Positions 1 to 5,973 of a DNA stretch of 7,647 nt are shown here, piece by piece. How positions within the stretch are numbered: position 1 is the stretch's first letter; every line of letters starts with the position of its first letter. Below the pieces are notes generated by a model, which did no database searches, had not been told where the DNA came from, and worked only from the letters and a program-made list of their open reading frames with translations. This stretch comes from an uncultured Collinsella sp. (GTDB lineage: Bacteria; Actinomycetota; Coriobacteriia; Coriobacteriales; Coriobacteriaceae), in NCBI GenBank assembly GCA_900549185.1, contig URNM01000089.1, positions 1-7,647 of the forward strand, in the 5' to 3' direction. The position numbers and the translations under genes were made by a program.

Positions 1-49
1 ATCTACACTCGACTAGTCGTCGGCAGCGTCAGATGTGTATAAGAGACAG
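1..49 (+). other. Illumina Nextera adapter read-through (not genomic)
   Basis: Positions 1-8 match the end of the P5 oligo, 9-16 (TCGACTAG) look like an 8-base i5 index, 17-30 (TCGTCGGCAGCGTC) are the Nextera read-1 sequence, and 31-49 (AGATGTGTATAAGAGACAG) are the complete Tn5 mosaic end. The index matches S513 of the Nextera XT set as I remember it. This is library sequence left on a contig end and should be trimmed. Any reading frame starting before position 50 is artificial. Confidence 0.98.
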
Positions 50-78
50 ATCACCTACAGCGTTAGCCATCAAACGGC

Positions 79-116
79 AAAGTCCCCGTCGAGCACACGC
101 CCGGCGGGGACTTTTT
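79..116 (+). terminator. Intrinsic terminator-like hairpin, plus strand
   Basis: A perfect 10-bp stem (AAAGTCCCCG at 79-88 with CGGGGACTTT at 105-114) encloses a 16-nt loop. The plus strand carries a run of five T at 112-116, so plus-strand transcripts would end here. The minus strand has only three T after the stem, so it would be a weaker stop for the leftward operon. A short plus-strand frame ends in TAG at 64-66, just upstream. It could be the last codons of a convergent gene that lies mostly off the contig, but too little is present to name one. Confidence 0.6.
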
Positions 117-132
117 CTATGCCGATCGCCCT

Positions 133-167
133 ACCACCGCAAAGGTGCCTGTCCCCCTTGCGGTGGT
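133..167. repeat. Inverted repeat with GGGGACAGG-type loop
   Basis: A perfect 10-bp inverted repeat (ACCACCGCAA at 133-142, TTGCGGTGGT at 158-167) encloses a 15-nt loop. On the minus strand the loop reads GGGGGACAGGCACCT, related to the GGGGACAG core of other intergenic repeats in this window. It begins 10 nt beyond the stop of the kinase-like gene. The plus strand continues with TTTT (167-170), so a terminator role is possible in that direction. There is no T-run on the minus side. Confidence 0.6.
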
Positions 168-176
168 TTTGGTCGG

Positions 177-800
177 CTAGCCTTCGAGCTGCGCCACCTT
201 GTAGCGGTAGGCTGCGGCGATGACGTCCTTGCAGCCTTCGCGGCCCAGCTTGGCGCGGTTGACGACGATGTCTTTACCGCTCGTCATCTTCCACTTGCCG
301 GCGCTATAGCGCTTATAGAACGCCTCGCGCGCCTTCTGCTGCTGTTTGACCAGCTTGGCGCCCTTCTTTTTGTTAAGGCCACGCTTCTTGCGCACAATCT
401 CGACGCGGTCCTCAAAGGGTGCGGTCACCAACACGGCAATGTGGCTGGGGTTGTTGCGCAGCAGGTAATCGGACAGACGGCCTTCGATAATGCAGCTCTC
501 GGTCTCGCCCAGATCCAAAATCACCTGGCTCATCTTTTGGAACAACTTATCCGAGTACGAACGCGCATCGTAGCGGTCGGGCAGAAACGCCATGTTCTCC
601 ACGGCCAGACGCTCATCATAGGCGGCCATCTTATCGAGCGACTCGCCCGCGCGCAGCGACGCACGCACCAGCAGCTCGTTATCGTACAGCGGAATCCCCA
701 ACTCGTTGGCAAGCATGCGTCCGATCTCGTGGCCCTCGGCGCCAAAGTCGCGCGCGATGGTAATGACCACAGGACTCTTCTTATTCACCAGATCGCTCAT
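177..800 (-). CDS. Cytidylate kinase-like family P-loop protein
   Basis: Predicted 207-aa cytosolic protein of the Cytidylate_kin2 type. The N-terminal strand and P-loop region read VVITIARDFGAEGHEIGR (about residues 11-28), which corresponds to the family pattern ISREYGSGGREIGRxLA. It is followed by LGIPLYDNELL (34-44). The central IIEGRLSDYLL matches the family IVGRxADYIL block. The C-terminal KAREAFYKRY and VVNRAKLG segments also fit. Known members are annotated by homology to CMP kinase, but their substrate is mostly untested, so nucleotide specificity is not claimed. I chose the ATG at 798-800 because AAAGGA lies 7 nt upstream. A longer reading to 845 would run through a palindrome. It follows the ABC importer genes by 48 nt with no terminator visible, so it may be on the same transcript, although a functional link is not evident. 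True adenylate or cytidylate kinase (Cmk) is less likely given the degenerate P-loop. Confidence 0.85.
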   Translation of the reverse strand: MSDLVNKKSPVVITIARDFGAEGHEIGRMLANELGIPLYDNELLVRASLRAGESLDKMAAYDERLAVENMAFLPDRYDARSYSDKLFQKMSQVILDLGETESCIIEGRLSDYLLRNNPSHIAVLVTAPFEDRVEIVRKKRGLNKKKGAKLVKQQQKAREAFYKRYSAGKWKMTSGKDIVVNRAKLGREGCKDVIAAAYRYKVAQLEG

Positions 801-817
801 CGCGATTCCTTTCTCTA

Positions 818-846
818 TGTGACAAAGGGACTGTCCCTTTGCCACA
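818..846. repeat. Short palindrome, AAAGGGAC/GTCCCTTT type
   Basis: Two 14-bp arms (TGTGACAAAGGGAC at 818-831 and GTCCCTTTGCCACA at 833-846) are complementary apart from one mismatch (822 against 842), around a single central T. The palindrome fills most of the 48-nt gap between the second permease and the kinase-like gene. No T-run follows on the minus strand, so I do not call it a terminator. In the transcript it would form a hairpin between two open reading frames and could act on mRNA stability or on relative expression. The AAAGGGAC core resembles the other GGGGAC repeats here. Confidence 0.75.
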
Positions 847-848
847 TT

Positions 849-1487
849 CTACGCTGCCACCATTCGCCTCTGATAAGCCCTCACCAGCAGCGAGATACCA
901 AAGTTGAGCACAAAGTACATCGCAAACACCAGGCCGTAGAGCATAAGAACCTGCGACAGGTCGATCGCGTGAGCCATCACGACATTTGCCGTGTACATGA
1001 GCTCGGCCACGTTAATGCCCGAAAGATACGAACTGTCCTTGATGACGGTCGTGCACTGGCTAAACAGCGCCGGAATGATCGTCTTAAACGTCTGCGGCAG
1101 AATGATGTAGCGCATGGTGGCAAAGAAGCCGAAGCCCTGGCTCTGCGCCGCCTCAAACTGGCCGCGCGGAATCGAGTTGAGGCCGCCGCGCACAATCTCG
1201 GCCATAACAGCGCTGGTAAACAGCGTGAAGGCGATGGTCGAAATCACAATGTCCAAACCCTGCACCGTAAAGTAGATAAACAGGATCCACAGCAGGTTTG
1301 GCGTGCAACGGAACAGCTCGATATAGGCGCTCACCAAAATACGGAACGGGCGGGGCGCATAGCTTTTAACGAGCGCCAGCACCGTACCAAAGATGAGCGA
1401 GAAAAAGATCGACAGCGCCGAGATCTCGATCGTCTTAACAAAGCCGCCCCAGATGTAGAGCAGGTTGGTCGCGTTGAAGATTTCCAT
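849..1487 (-). CDS. Polar amino acid ABC transporter permease (second subunit)
   Basis: A 212-aa inner-membrane subunit of the HisM/GlnP family. Hydrophobic segments are near residues 20-40, 65-95, 150-175 and 180-205, the usual size and layout for these short permeases. Residues 60-70 (RCTPNLLWILF) match the conserved RGTPLLVQLF-type turn. The cytoplasmic EAA loop that docks on the ATPase is clear at about 97-130: EIVRGGLNSIPRGQFEAAQS then GFG and ILPQ. The start follows the stop of the first permease by 3 nt. Its ribosome binding site (GAGGAGG) lies inside the last codons of that gene, so translation is probably coupled. With the first permease it would form a heterodimeric channel. Permease assignment is secure; the substrate cannot be read from it. 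Confidence 0.93.
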   Translation of the reverse strand: MEIFNATNLLYIWGGFVKTIEISALSIFFSLIFGTVLALVKSYAPRPFRILVSAYIELFRCTPNLLWILFIYFTVQGLDIVISTIAFTLFTSAVMAEIVRGGLNSIPRGQFEAAQSQGFGFFATMRYIILPQTFKTIIPALFSQCTTVIKDSSYLSGINVAELMYTANVVMAHAIDLSQVLMLYGLVFAMYFVLNFGISLLVRAYQRRMVAA

Positions 1488-1490
1488 GCG

Positions 1491-2237
1491 CTAGGCCTCC
1501 TCTACGTTGTCGAGCCCCAGCTCGGCCAGGCTCACGCCGCGCGGACGCTCCTTGGAGCGGCGCTCGAGCCACTGCACCAGCATGGCGAGCGGAAAGCAGA
1601 TGATGAAGTACATAAGGCAGCAGACGATGTATCCCTGCAGGTAACCGTACAGACTCACAAAGTTGTCGGAACGGTACATAAGATCGCCGCCGGCCACAAG
1701 CGCCAGCACCGACGTGTTCTTGACCAAGTTGAGCGCCTGGTTACACAGCGGCGGCAGAATGATCTTGAATGTCTGGGGCAGCACGATGTACCAGTACGCC
1801 TGCGCACGGGTGAAGCCCTGGCTCTGGGCCGCCTCCATCTGACCGCGCGGAACCGCCTCGATACCAGTGCGGATGACCTCCGAAATGTAGGCCGCGTGAT
1901 ACAGGCCCACACCCAAGAAGCCCAGCACGAACGGTGCGATGCGCACCGGCTGGTCGGCACCGGTTATGGCCTGCAAAAACTGCGGACCGGCCATGTACAT
2001 AAAGAGCACCTGCACGGGCAACGGGGTGTTCTGGTAAAACTCCACGTACACGCGGCTTATGGCGCGCAGAACGCGCGAGCGAGTGGTAGAGAACACGCCA
2101 AGCAGCGTGCCCAGCACCAGCGACAGCAGCAGACCGGCAACGACCACTTGCAGCGTCACGCCAAAGCCCTCCCAGAAGGGCCCCATGTTTTGAAATGTCG
2201 TCGACCAACGGTCGGCGTCAAATAATCCTTCGAGCAT
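1491..2237 (-). CDS. Polar amino acid ABC transporter permease (first subunit)
   Basis: A 248-aa HisM/GlnP-family membrane subunit. Membrane segments are visible near residues 27-49, 73-92, 100-118 and 205-230. The conserved QNTPLPVQVLF turn is at 69-79 and the EAA loop at about 120-142 (EVIRTGIEAVPRGQMEAAQS then QGF), followed by YIVLPQ. It carries a charged cytoplasmic tail of about 25 residues (ERRSKERPRG onward) that the second permease lacks. I chose the ATG at 2235-2237, not the upstream in-frame ATG at 2268-2270, because AAGGAAGGA sits 5 nt before it and the longer form would overlap the binding-protein gene. The gap from the binding-protein stop is 25 nt. The two permeases share the EAA loop and turn but differ elsewhere, consistent with a heterodimer. 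Confidence 0.93.
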   Translation of the reverse strand: MLEGLFDADRWSTTFQNMGPFWEGFGVTLQVVVAGLLLSLVLGTLLGVFSTTRSRVLRAISRVYVEFYQNTPLPVQVLFMYMAGPQFLQAITGADQPVRIAPFVLGFLGVGLYHAAYISEVIRTGIEAVPRGQMEAAQSQGFTRAQAYWYIVLPQTFKIILPPLCNQALNLVKNTSVLALVAGGDLMYRSDNFVSLYGYLQGYIVCCLMYFIICFPLAMLVQWLERRSKERPRGVSLAELGLDNVEEA

Positions 2238-2262
2238 TTGATTCCTTCCTTGGACGATGCGC

Positions 2263-3138
2263 CTATACAAGACCCCAGGTCTTGACCTCTTGGTCGAGCC
2301 AGCCGTCGGCCAGGCGATCGCATATCACCTGATCGACCACGGCCGAAAGGTCGCAACCCTTCTTGGTCGCCACGCCGTAGCCCTGCTCGCCAAACTTGAC
2401 CTCGGGCTGCAGCAGCTCAACGGTCTCGTTCATGTAACCGGCCAGCGTGGAGCGGTCCATGGCAAAGACGTCGATATTGCCGGCATCAAGCGAACTCTTG
2501 ATGATGGGGTAGCCGCTAAAGGCCCTAAACTCGGGCTTGCAGCTAAAGCCGTTGTCCTTGATCATCTGCTCGATCAGGCCCTGCGTGGTGGCACCCTGGC
2601 TCACGCCGATGACCTTGCCGTCCAGGTCCTCAATCGAGGTAAAGCCCGAACGCTTCTTGACCATGAGTCCCACGTAGTCGGTGCGGTACGGCGTCGAGAA
2701 ATCCCAGCTCTTTTTGCGCTCGTCGGTGATGGTGTAGGTCGCCGCGACCACGTCGAGTTGGCCGTTATCGATCAGCGGGCCGCGCGTCTTGGGCGTCACG
2801 TCGGTAAACTCGACAAGCTCCTGGGCACGGGCCTCCTTGTAGCTCACGCCAAAGACGGCAGCGGCGATCTGGTAGCACAAATCGACTTCCATGCCCTCAA
2901 AGCGGCCCTTGGCGGTGTCGTAATAGCCGTAGCCGGGAACGTCCTTCTTAACGCCGGCATTCAGATGGCCACGCGACTTGATGGCCGCAAGCTTGGACCC
3001 CTTGTCGGAGCCCTCGCCGCTGGTGGAGTTGCCGCAACCGGTAAGCGCGGCCCCCGTCAGCGCAAGCATACTGGCGCCCGCCAGCTGCAAAAAGTGACGG
3101 CGCGACACGGCCGCCCTCGTCATATCCGTCATGTCCAT
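2263..3138 (-). CDS. Amino acid ABC transporter substrate-binding lipoprotein
   Basis: About 291 aa, family 3 extracellular solute-binding protein (SBP_bac_3). The N-terminus combines a twin-arginine-like motif (SRRHFLQ, about residues 12-18), a hydrophobic stretch and a lipobox LTGC with Cys35. It should be exported, lipidated and tethered outside the membrane. A Gly/Ser-rich linker (GNSTSGEGSDKGS) follows. The mature part shows the ligand-pocket signatures GYGYYD, FEGMEVDL, TYTITDERK and DFSTPYRTDYVG, then VIGVSQGATTQ. These fit the glutamate/glutamine/aspartate-type group, but the exact ligand is not determinable by eye. Start choice is uncertain: GTG at 3139-3141 and ATGs at 3136-3138, 3130-3132 and 3121-3123 are all in frame, and only a weak AGG precedes them. 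It lies 8 nt after the ATPase gene and 25 nt before the first permease. Confidence 0.92.
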   Translation of the reverse strand: MDMTDMTRAAVSRRHFLQLAGASMLALTGAALTGCGNSTSGEGSDKGSKLAAIKSRGHLNAGVKKDVPGYGYYDTAKGRFEGMEVDLCYQIAAAVFGVSYKEARAQELVEFTDVTPKTRGPLIDNGQLDVVAATYTITDERKKSWDFSTPYRTDYVGLMVKKRSGFTSIEDLDGKVIGVSQGATTQGLIEQMIKDNGFSCKPEFRAFSGYPIIKSSLDAGNIDVFAMDRSTLAGYMNETVELLQPEVKFGEQGYGVATKKGCDLSAVVDQVICDRLADGWLDQEVKTWGLV

Positions 3139-3146
3139 CACCGCGC

Positions 3147-3878
3147 CTAGTGCAGAATCTTGGACAGGAACTCGCGGCAGCGCGGGTTCTCGGGGTTATC
3201 GAAGAAGTGCTCGGGCGTGCCCTCCTCCAGAATGCGGCCGTCCTCCATAAAGATGACGCGGTCGGCCACCTGGCGCGCAAAGCCCATCTCGTGCGTCACG
3301 CAGATCATGGTGATGTCCTCCTGCGCGAGCTCAATCATAACGTCCAGGACTTCCTGGACCATCTCGGGGTCGAGCGCCGAGGTCGGTTCGTCAAACAGGA
3401 TGATGGGCTGCTTGGTGCACAGGGCACGGGCGATGGCGATGCGTTGCTGTTGACCGCCCGAGAGATTCTGCGGATACTCGCCGGCCTTATGAGCCATGCC
3501 GACGCGCTTGAGCGCGGCGATGGCGATCTCGGTCGCCTCCTCCTTGCTCTTCTTTTGCAGCTTGATGGGCGCGAGCGTCAGGTTGCCCAGCACCGTCATG
3601 TTGGGATACAGGTTGAACTGCTGAAACACCATGGAGCTGTACTTGCGAGCCATCTCCAGGTGGTTCTTTTTGGTGAGCGGCGTACCGTCGATGACGACCT
3701 CGCCCGACGTGGGCTCCTCAAGATAATCGACACAGCGGATGAGCGTCGACTTACCCGAGCCGGAAGGCCCGATCATTACGAGCTTCTCGCCGCGCTTGAC
3801 GGTGAGGTTGATATCTTTGAGCACATGCAGGTCGCCAAAGTACTTGTTGAGATGCTTGATCTCGATCATGTCTGCCAT
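3147..3878 (-). CDS. glnQ: Amino acid ABC transporter ATP-binding protein
   Basis: A 243-aa cytoplasmic ATPase of the GlnQ/HisP family that powers the importer encoded downstream. All motifs are intact: Walker A GPSGSGKST (37-45), Q-loop FQQFNLYP (85-92), signature LSGGQQQR (139-146), Walker B IILFDE (159-164), D-loop SALD (167-170) and the switch His196 in THEMGFA. The length is typical. The ATG at 3876-3878 has AGGAAAGGG upstream at 6-nt spacing. This is the first gene of the operon, with the binding protein and both permeases behind it, and a TACAAT box lies about 35 nt upstream. The symbol states family membership only; glutamine specificity is not shown. Confidence in the family is very high. 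Confidence 0.96.
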   Translation of the reverse strand: MADMIEIKHLNKYFGDLHVLKDINLTVKRGEKLVMIGPSGSGKSTLIRCVDYLEEPTSGEVVIDGTPLTKKNHLEMARKYSSMVFQQFNLYPNMTVLGNLTLAPIKLQKKSKEEATEIAIAALKRVGMAHKAGEYPQNLSGGQQQRIAIARALCTKQPIILFDEPTSALDPEMVQEVLDVMIELAQEDITMICVTHEMGFARQVADRVIFMEDGRILEEGTPEHFFDNPENPRCREFLSKILH

Positions 3879-3913
3879 GAATGTCCCTTTCCTGCGTTTA
3901 CACGAGTTGAACT

Positions 3914-3942
3914 ATTGTACGGAAAGAACCACGTTTCCGCAG
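3914..3942 (-). promoter_or_regulatory. Candidate promoter of the ABC importer operon
   Basis: On the minus strand a TACAAT hexamer (3914-3919) matches the -10 consensus at five of six positions and lies about 35 nt before the ATPase start codon. At a 17-nt spacing the -35 position (3937-3942) reads CTGCGG, a poor match to TTGACA, so the promoter may be weak, activated, or use another element. It sits between the terminator of the preceding gene and the first gene of the operon, where a promoter is needed. Confidence 0.45.
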
Positions 3943-3982
3943 CCCACACTACATTCCCGTAAAGAACCCGCAACCTTTAACC

Positions 3983-4053
3983 CACTCATTGGGGACAGAC
4001 TTAAATGAGTGCCCGCTCATTGGGCACTCATTTAAGTCTGTCCCCAATGAGTG
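3983..4053. repeat. Perfect 32-bp inverted repeat (GGGGACAG palindrome)
   Basis: Arms 3983-4014 and 4022-4053 are perfectly complementary over 32 bp around a 7-nt loop (GCTCATT). Each arm holds ATTGGGGACAGAC followed by TTAAATGAGTGCCC. The decamer ATGAGTGCCC occurs at 4005-4014 and 4047-4056 and inverted at 4022-4031, so the element has internal repeat structure. There is no T-run. It lies between the terminator of the yqeY gene and the candidate promoter of the ABC operon, with no coding capacity of its own. It looks like a REP/MITE-type element. The other 100 or so bases of this 247-bp gap hold only the promoter and terminator. Confidence 0.9.
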
Positions 4054-4064
4054 CCCAGCCTAGC

Positions 4065-4096
4065 AAAAAGGGGCGCGACCATGACGGCCACGCCCC
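4065..4096 (-). terminator. Intrinsic terminator after yqeY
   Basis: On the minus strand an 11-bp G+C-rich stem (GGGGCGTGGCC from 4096-4086, GGTCGCGCCCC from 4080-4070, with two G-T pairs) has a 5-nt loop and is followed directly by TTTTT (4069-4065). It starts 29 nt after the yqeY stop, in the correct orientation to end the parvulin-yqeY transcript. Confidence 0.88.
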
Positions 4097-4125
4097 CTCA
4101 GCATCAACTATGTACCGCTCGGCCC

Positions 4126-4569
4126 TTACGCAAGCTTTGCACCAACGATCTTTGCCGCGGCCGGCTTATCGAAGTTGCCGCCGGTGGCCTTGCCGAGTGC
4201 ACCCATAACCTGGCCCATCTGCTTCTTGGACGTGGCGCCCAGCTCGGCGATGACCTGCTCAATCAGAGCCTCGAGCTCCTCGCCCGAAACCTGTGCGGGC
4301 AGCAGGCTCTCCAGAATCTTGACCTGCTCGGTCAGATTGTCGGTACGCTCCTGGTCGGTGCCGGCCTTGATGGACATCTCCAGCGTCTCGCTCGTCTGCT
4401 TGATCAGACGCTTGATCATGCTGTTGACGTCTTCCTCGGTCACATCGCGGCGCTCATTGACCTCGATATTCTTCACCTCGGCCTTGACCTGGCGAATGAT
4501 GGACAGGCGAACCTTGTCCTTGGCCTTCATGGCCGCGATCATTTCCTTCTGCAGCTCTTCGTTGGTCAT
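4126..4569 (-). CDS. yqeY: GatB/YqeY domain-containing protein
   Basis: A 147-aa soluble helical protein that matches the single-domain YqeY family in length and pattern. The family resembles the C-terminal tail domain of the GatB amidotransferase subunit, which contacts tRNA. The role of free-standing YqeY is not firmly established. Visible features are the N-terminal helix EELQKEMIAAMKAKDKVRL, followed by IRQVKAEVKNIEV (roughly residues 4-40), the middle block ILESLLPAQVS, and the C-terminal block SKKQMGQVMGALGKATGG with an Ala/Lys-rich end. I chose the ATG at 4567-4569 because GAGGAGG (4578-4584) is 8 nt upstream. An ATG six bases earlier would leave only 2 nt. The gene follows the parvulin gene by 54 nt without a terminator, and a strong terminator closes it. 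Confidence 0.93.
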   Translation of the reverse strand: MTNEELQKEMIAAMKAKDKVRLSIIRQVKAEVKNIEVNERRDVTEEDVNSMIKRLIKQTSETLEMSIKAGTDQERTDNLTEQVKILESLLPAQVSGEELEALIEQVIAELGATSKKQMGQVMGALGKATGGNFDKPAAAKIVGAKLA

Positions 4570-4592
4570 CTGCATATCCTCCTCAATAGCGT

Positions 4593-4618
4593 GGGCGGTA
4601 CTCACGCGGGCACCGCCC
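4593..4618 (-). promoter_or_regulatory. Short hairpin between parvulin gene and yqeY
   Basis: A 7-bp inverted repeat (GGGCGGT at 4593-4599, ACCGCCC at 4612-4618) with a 12-nt loop starts 5 nt after the parvulin stop codon and ends 8 nt before the yqeY ribosome binding site. No T-run follows. It could protect or process the mRNA, or simply be chance in G+C-rich sequence. Confidence 0.3.
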
Positions 4619-4623
4619 CATGA

Positions 4624-5844
4624 TTACTTAGTCGTCGACGAATCGTCGGTCGAACTCTTGGTGACGCCCTTCAGGCTGACGTTGTACGGCACGTCCTTGG
4701 GCATGGGGTTAACGGTGATGTCGGCGTCCTTCTTGTACTGCTCCAGCCACTCGCTGTACGCAGTGCTTGCCGCCTGCGTCTTCACCACGTTGGAGACGTA
4801 CTTCTTGATGTCCTTGGGCACCTGCTTAATGTCATCGACCTGATTATCGACATGGAAGTAGTCGGTGCACTTGATGATGTGATAACCATAGGTCGACTCG
4901 ACGACTTCGCTCACGTCGCCCTTGTTGAGCCCCTCGAGCGCCGTCTGGTAGCTGTCAACAAAGGTGGTGAGCTTATCCCAGCCCACATCGCCTTTCTTCT
5001 CCTTGGAACCGGTGTCCTCGGAGTACTGCTCAACGGCGTCCTCAAAGCTCAGCTCACCGGAGTTGATCTTGTCCAGGCACTCCTGTGCCTTGGCCTTGGC
5101 GGCAGCCTTGTCCTCGTCGGAAGCGTCGGAATCAACCTTGATCAGGATGTTCGACGAGCGGCGGGCGTCGTTGTAGCTGGACAGGTTTTCGTTGATGTAA
5201 TCGACAATCTCGCTGTCCTTGGGCTTGCTCGTGGGCGCGACGGCATCCTTAAGCTTTTGCTGTGCCAGGCTCTCCTTGAGCGAGTCCTTGTAGGTGTCCT
5301 CGGTGTAGCCGTAGGTCTTGAGGGTCTTCTTAAAGGTCTTGGCGCCGCCCGCACTCTTGCACGCGTCCTTCCAAGCCTTCTCGACCTCCTCATCCGACAC
5401 CGTCACGCCGTTCTCCTTCTGTGCCTGTTGAAGCAGAATCTGCTGCGTGTAGGAGTCGATGAGTTGCTTGCGGTACTTCTTGGGTGTGAGGTCGTTGTCG
5501 ACCAGATACTGCGCCCAGTCCTTGTCCTTGGTGTAGCCGTAGGACGTGCGCATGCTCATGATCTGCTTGGTCACGGTGTCCTCGGTGAGGTTGGTGCCGT
5601 TGATAGTAGCAGCAACACCGCCGGTCAGCTTGTAGCCCGAGGTGTCCTCGGCCTGCGACATAAGGCCGGAGCACGCCATCGCCGAGACAGAAAGCAGCAT
5701 CGCCAGCACGCCGATGACCACCAGAACGATCTTGACGGTCTTGGACACGCGAGTCTTGCGCTGCTTCTTGCGAGAGCTGGAGGCGGCGCGAGCCTGCTGC
5801 TCGGGCGTCGGCTCGGGTGCGGGGTTCTTTTTCTTATTTGCCAT
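4624..5844 (-). CDS. prsA: Membrane-anchored parvulin-type peptidylprolyl isomerase (PrsA/SurA-like foldase)
   Basis: A 406-aa protein likely to help exported proteins fold outside the membrane. A Lys/Arg/Pro-rich cytoplasmic head (residues 1-36) precedes one hydrophobic segment (about 37-57). This is followed by Cys58 in SAMAC, a poor lipobox, so either a membrane anchor or a lipoprotein is possible. Residues about 75-225 are a helical SurA_N-like chaperone region (ATINGTNLTED; LTPKKYRKQLIDSYTQQILL). The parvulin domain spans about 228-330: NILIKV, LSFEDAVEQYSEDTGS, KGDVGWD, EGLNKGDVSEVV, YGYHIIK. His322 of the last motif is present, but the first motif has Asn232 where family members usually have His (xHILVK). 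A Ser/Thr-rich tail ends the protein. The ATG at 5842-5844 has GAAAGG 6 nt upstream; an in-frame extension to 5943 is not supported. It is probably cotranscribed with yqeY. Confidence 0.9.
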   Translation of the reverse strand: MANKKKNPAPEPTPEQQARAASSSRKKQRKTRVSKTVKIVLVVIGVLAMLLSVSAMACSGLMSQAEDTSGYKLTGGVAATINGTNLTEDTVTKQIMSMRTSYGYTKDKDWAQYLVDNDLTPKKYRKQLIDSYTQQILLQQAQKENGVTVSDEEVEKAWKDACKSAGGAKTFKKTLKTYGYTEDTYKDSLKESLAQQKLKDAVAPTSKPKDSEIVDYINENLSSYNDARRSSNILIKVDSDASDEDKAAAKAKAQECLDKINSGELSFEDAVEQYSEDTGSKEKKGDVGWDKLTTFVDSYQTALEGLNKGDVSEVVESTYGYHIIKCTDYFHVDNQVDDIKQVPKDIKKYVSNVVKTQAASTAYSEWLEQYKKDADITVNPMPKDVPYNVSLKGVTKSSTDDSSTTK

Positions 5845-5910
5845 AGTTGGCCTTTCGCATAACGAATCGAACAAACGCCATTGTGTCACAACGCGGCCCC
5901 CGCGACACGC

Positions 5911-5962
5911 TTGGTGCATTGGGGACAGGTTAATCTGCACCATTTTGGTGCAAAGGGGACAG
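5911..5962. repeat. Tandem GGGGACAG repeat units with hairpin
   Basis: TTGGTGCATTGGGGACAG (5911-5928) recurs at 5945-5962 as TTGGTGCAAAGGGGACAG, 16 of 18 bases identical at a 34-bp offset. Between and overlapping them is a 7-bp hairpin (TGCACCA at 5936-5942, TGGTGCA at 5946-5952, loop TTT). The 12-mer CATTGGGGACAG (5917-5928) is identical to 3987-3998 in the repeat upstream of the ABC operon. This lies in the 224-bp gap between the PTS gene and the parvulin gene and is noncoding. Confidence 0.8.
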
Positions 5963-5973
5963 ATGTGGCACTT

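Noticed and set aside
33..2225. A 730-codon plus-strand open frame
   Set aside because: It starts inside the adapter and runs antisense across three convincing minus-strand genes. It is His/Arg/Gln-rich, with no recognisable domain and no ribosome binding site. It is the codon-bias shadow of G+C-rich genes.
849..2237. Recent duplication of the two permeases
   Set aside because: They share the EAA loop and the TPxxxxxLF turn, as all members of the family do, but differ widely elsewhere and in length. They look like an old heterodimer pair.
2257..3962. Long plus-strand frames opposite the binding protein and the ATPase
   Set aside because: They mirror intact family members with all their motifs. 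Their own translations show no domain, and their limits follow the genes beneath them.
3879..4125. Riboswitch or T-box leader for the amino acid importer
   Set aside because: Between the candidate start of transcription and the ATPase gene only about 30 nt remain, too short for a leader. No T-box or other known aptamer motif is visible upstream, and the palindrome lies outside the predicted transcript.
4005..4208. Short plus-strand frame over the 32-bp palindrome
   Set aside because: It begins in the inverted repeat and ends inside yqeY antisense, with no ribosome binding site and no recognisable sequence.
4852..5862. A 336-codon Leu/Val/Gly-rich plus-strand frame that could pass for a membrane protein
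   Set aside because: It is the antisense of the parvulin gene. The apparent hydrophobicity comes from complementing Lys/Asp/Glu codons. There is no ribosome binding site, and the minus-strand protein has clear domains.
5845..5910. Promoter for the parvulin gene
   Set aside because: TTGTGA on the minus strand could be a -35 box, but the hexamer 17 nt downstream (GATTCG) is a poor -10. I could not support a position.
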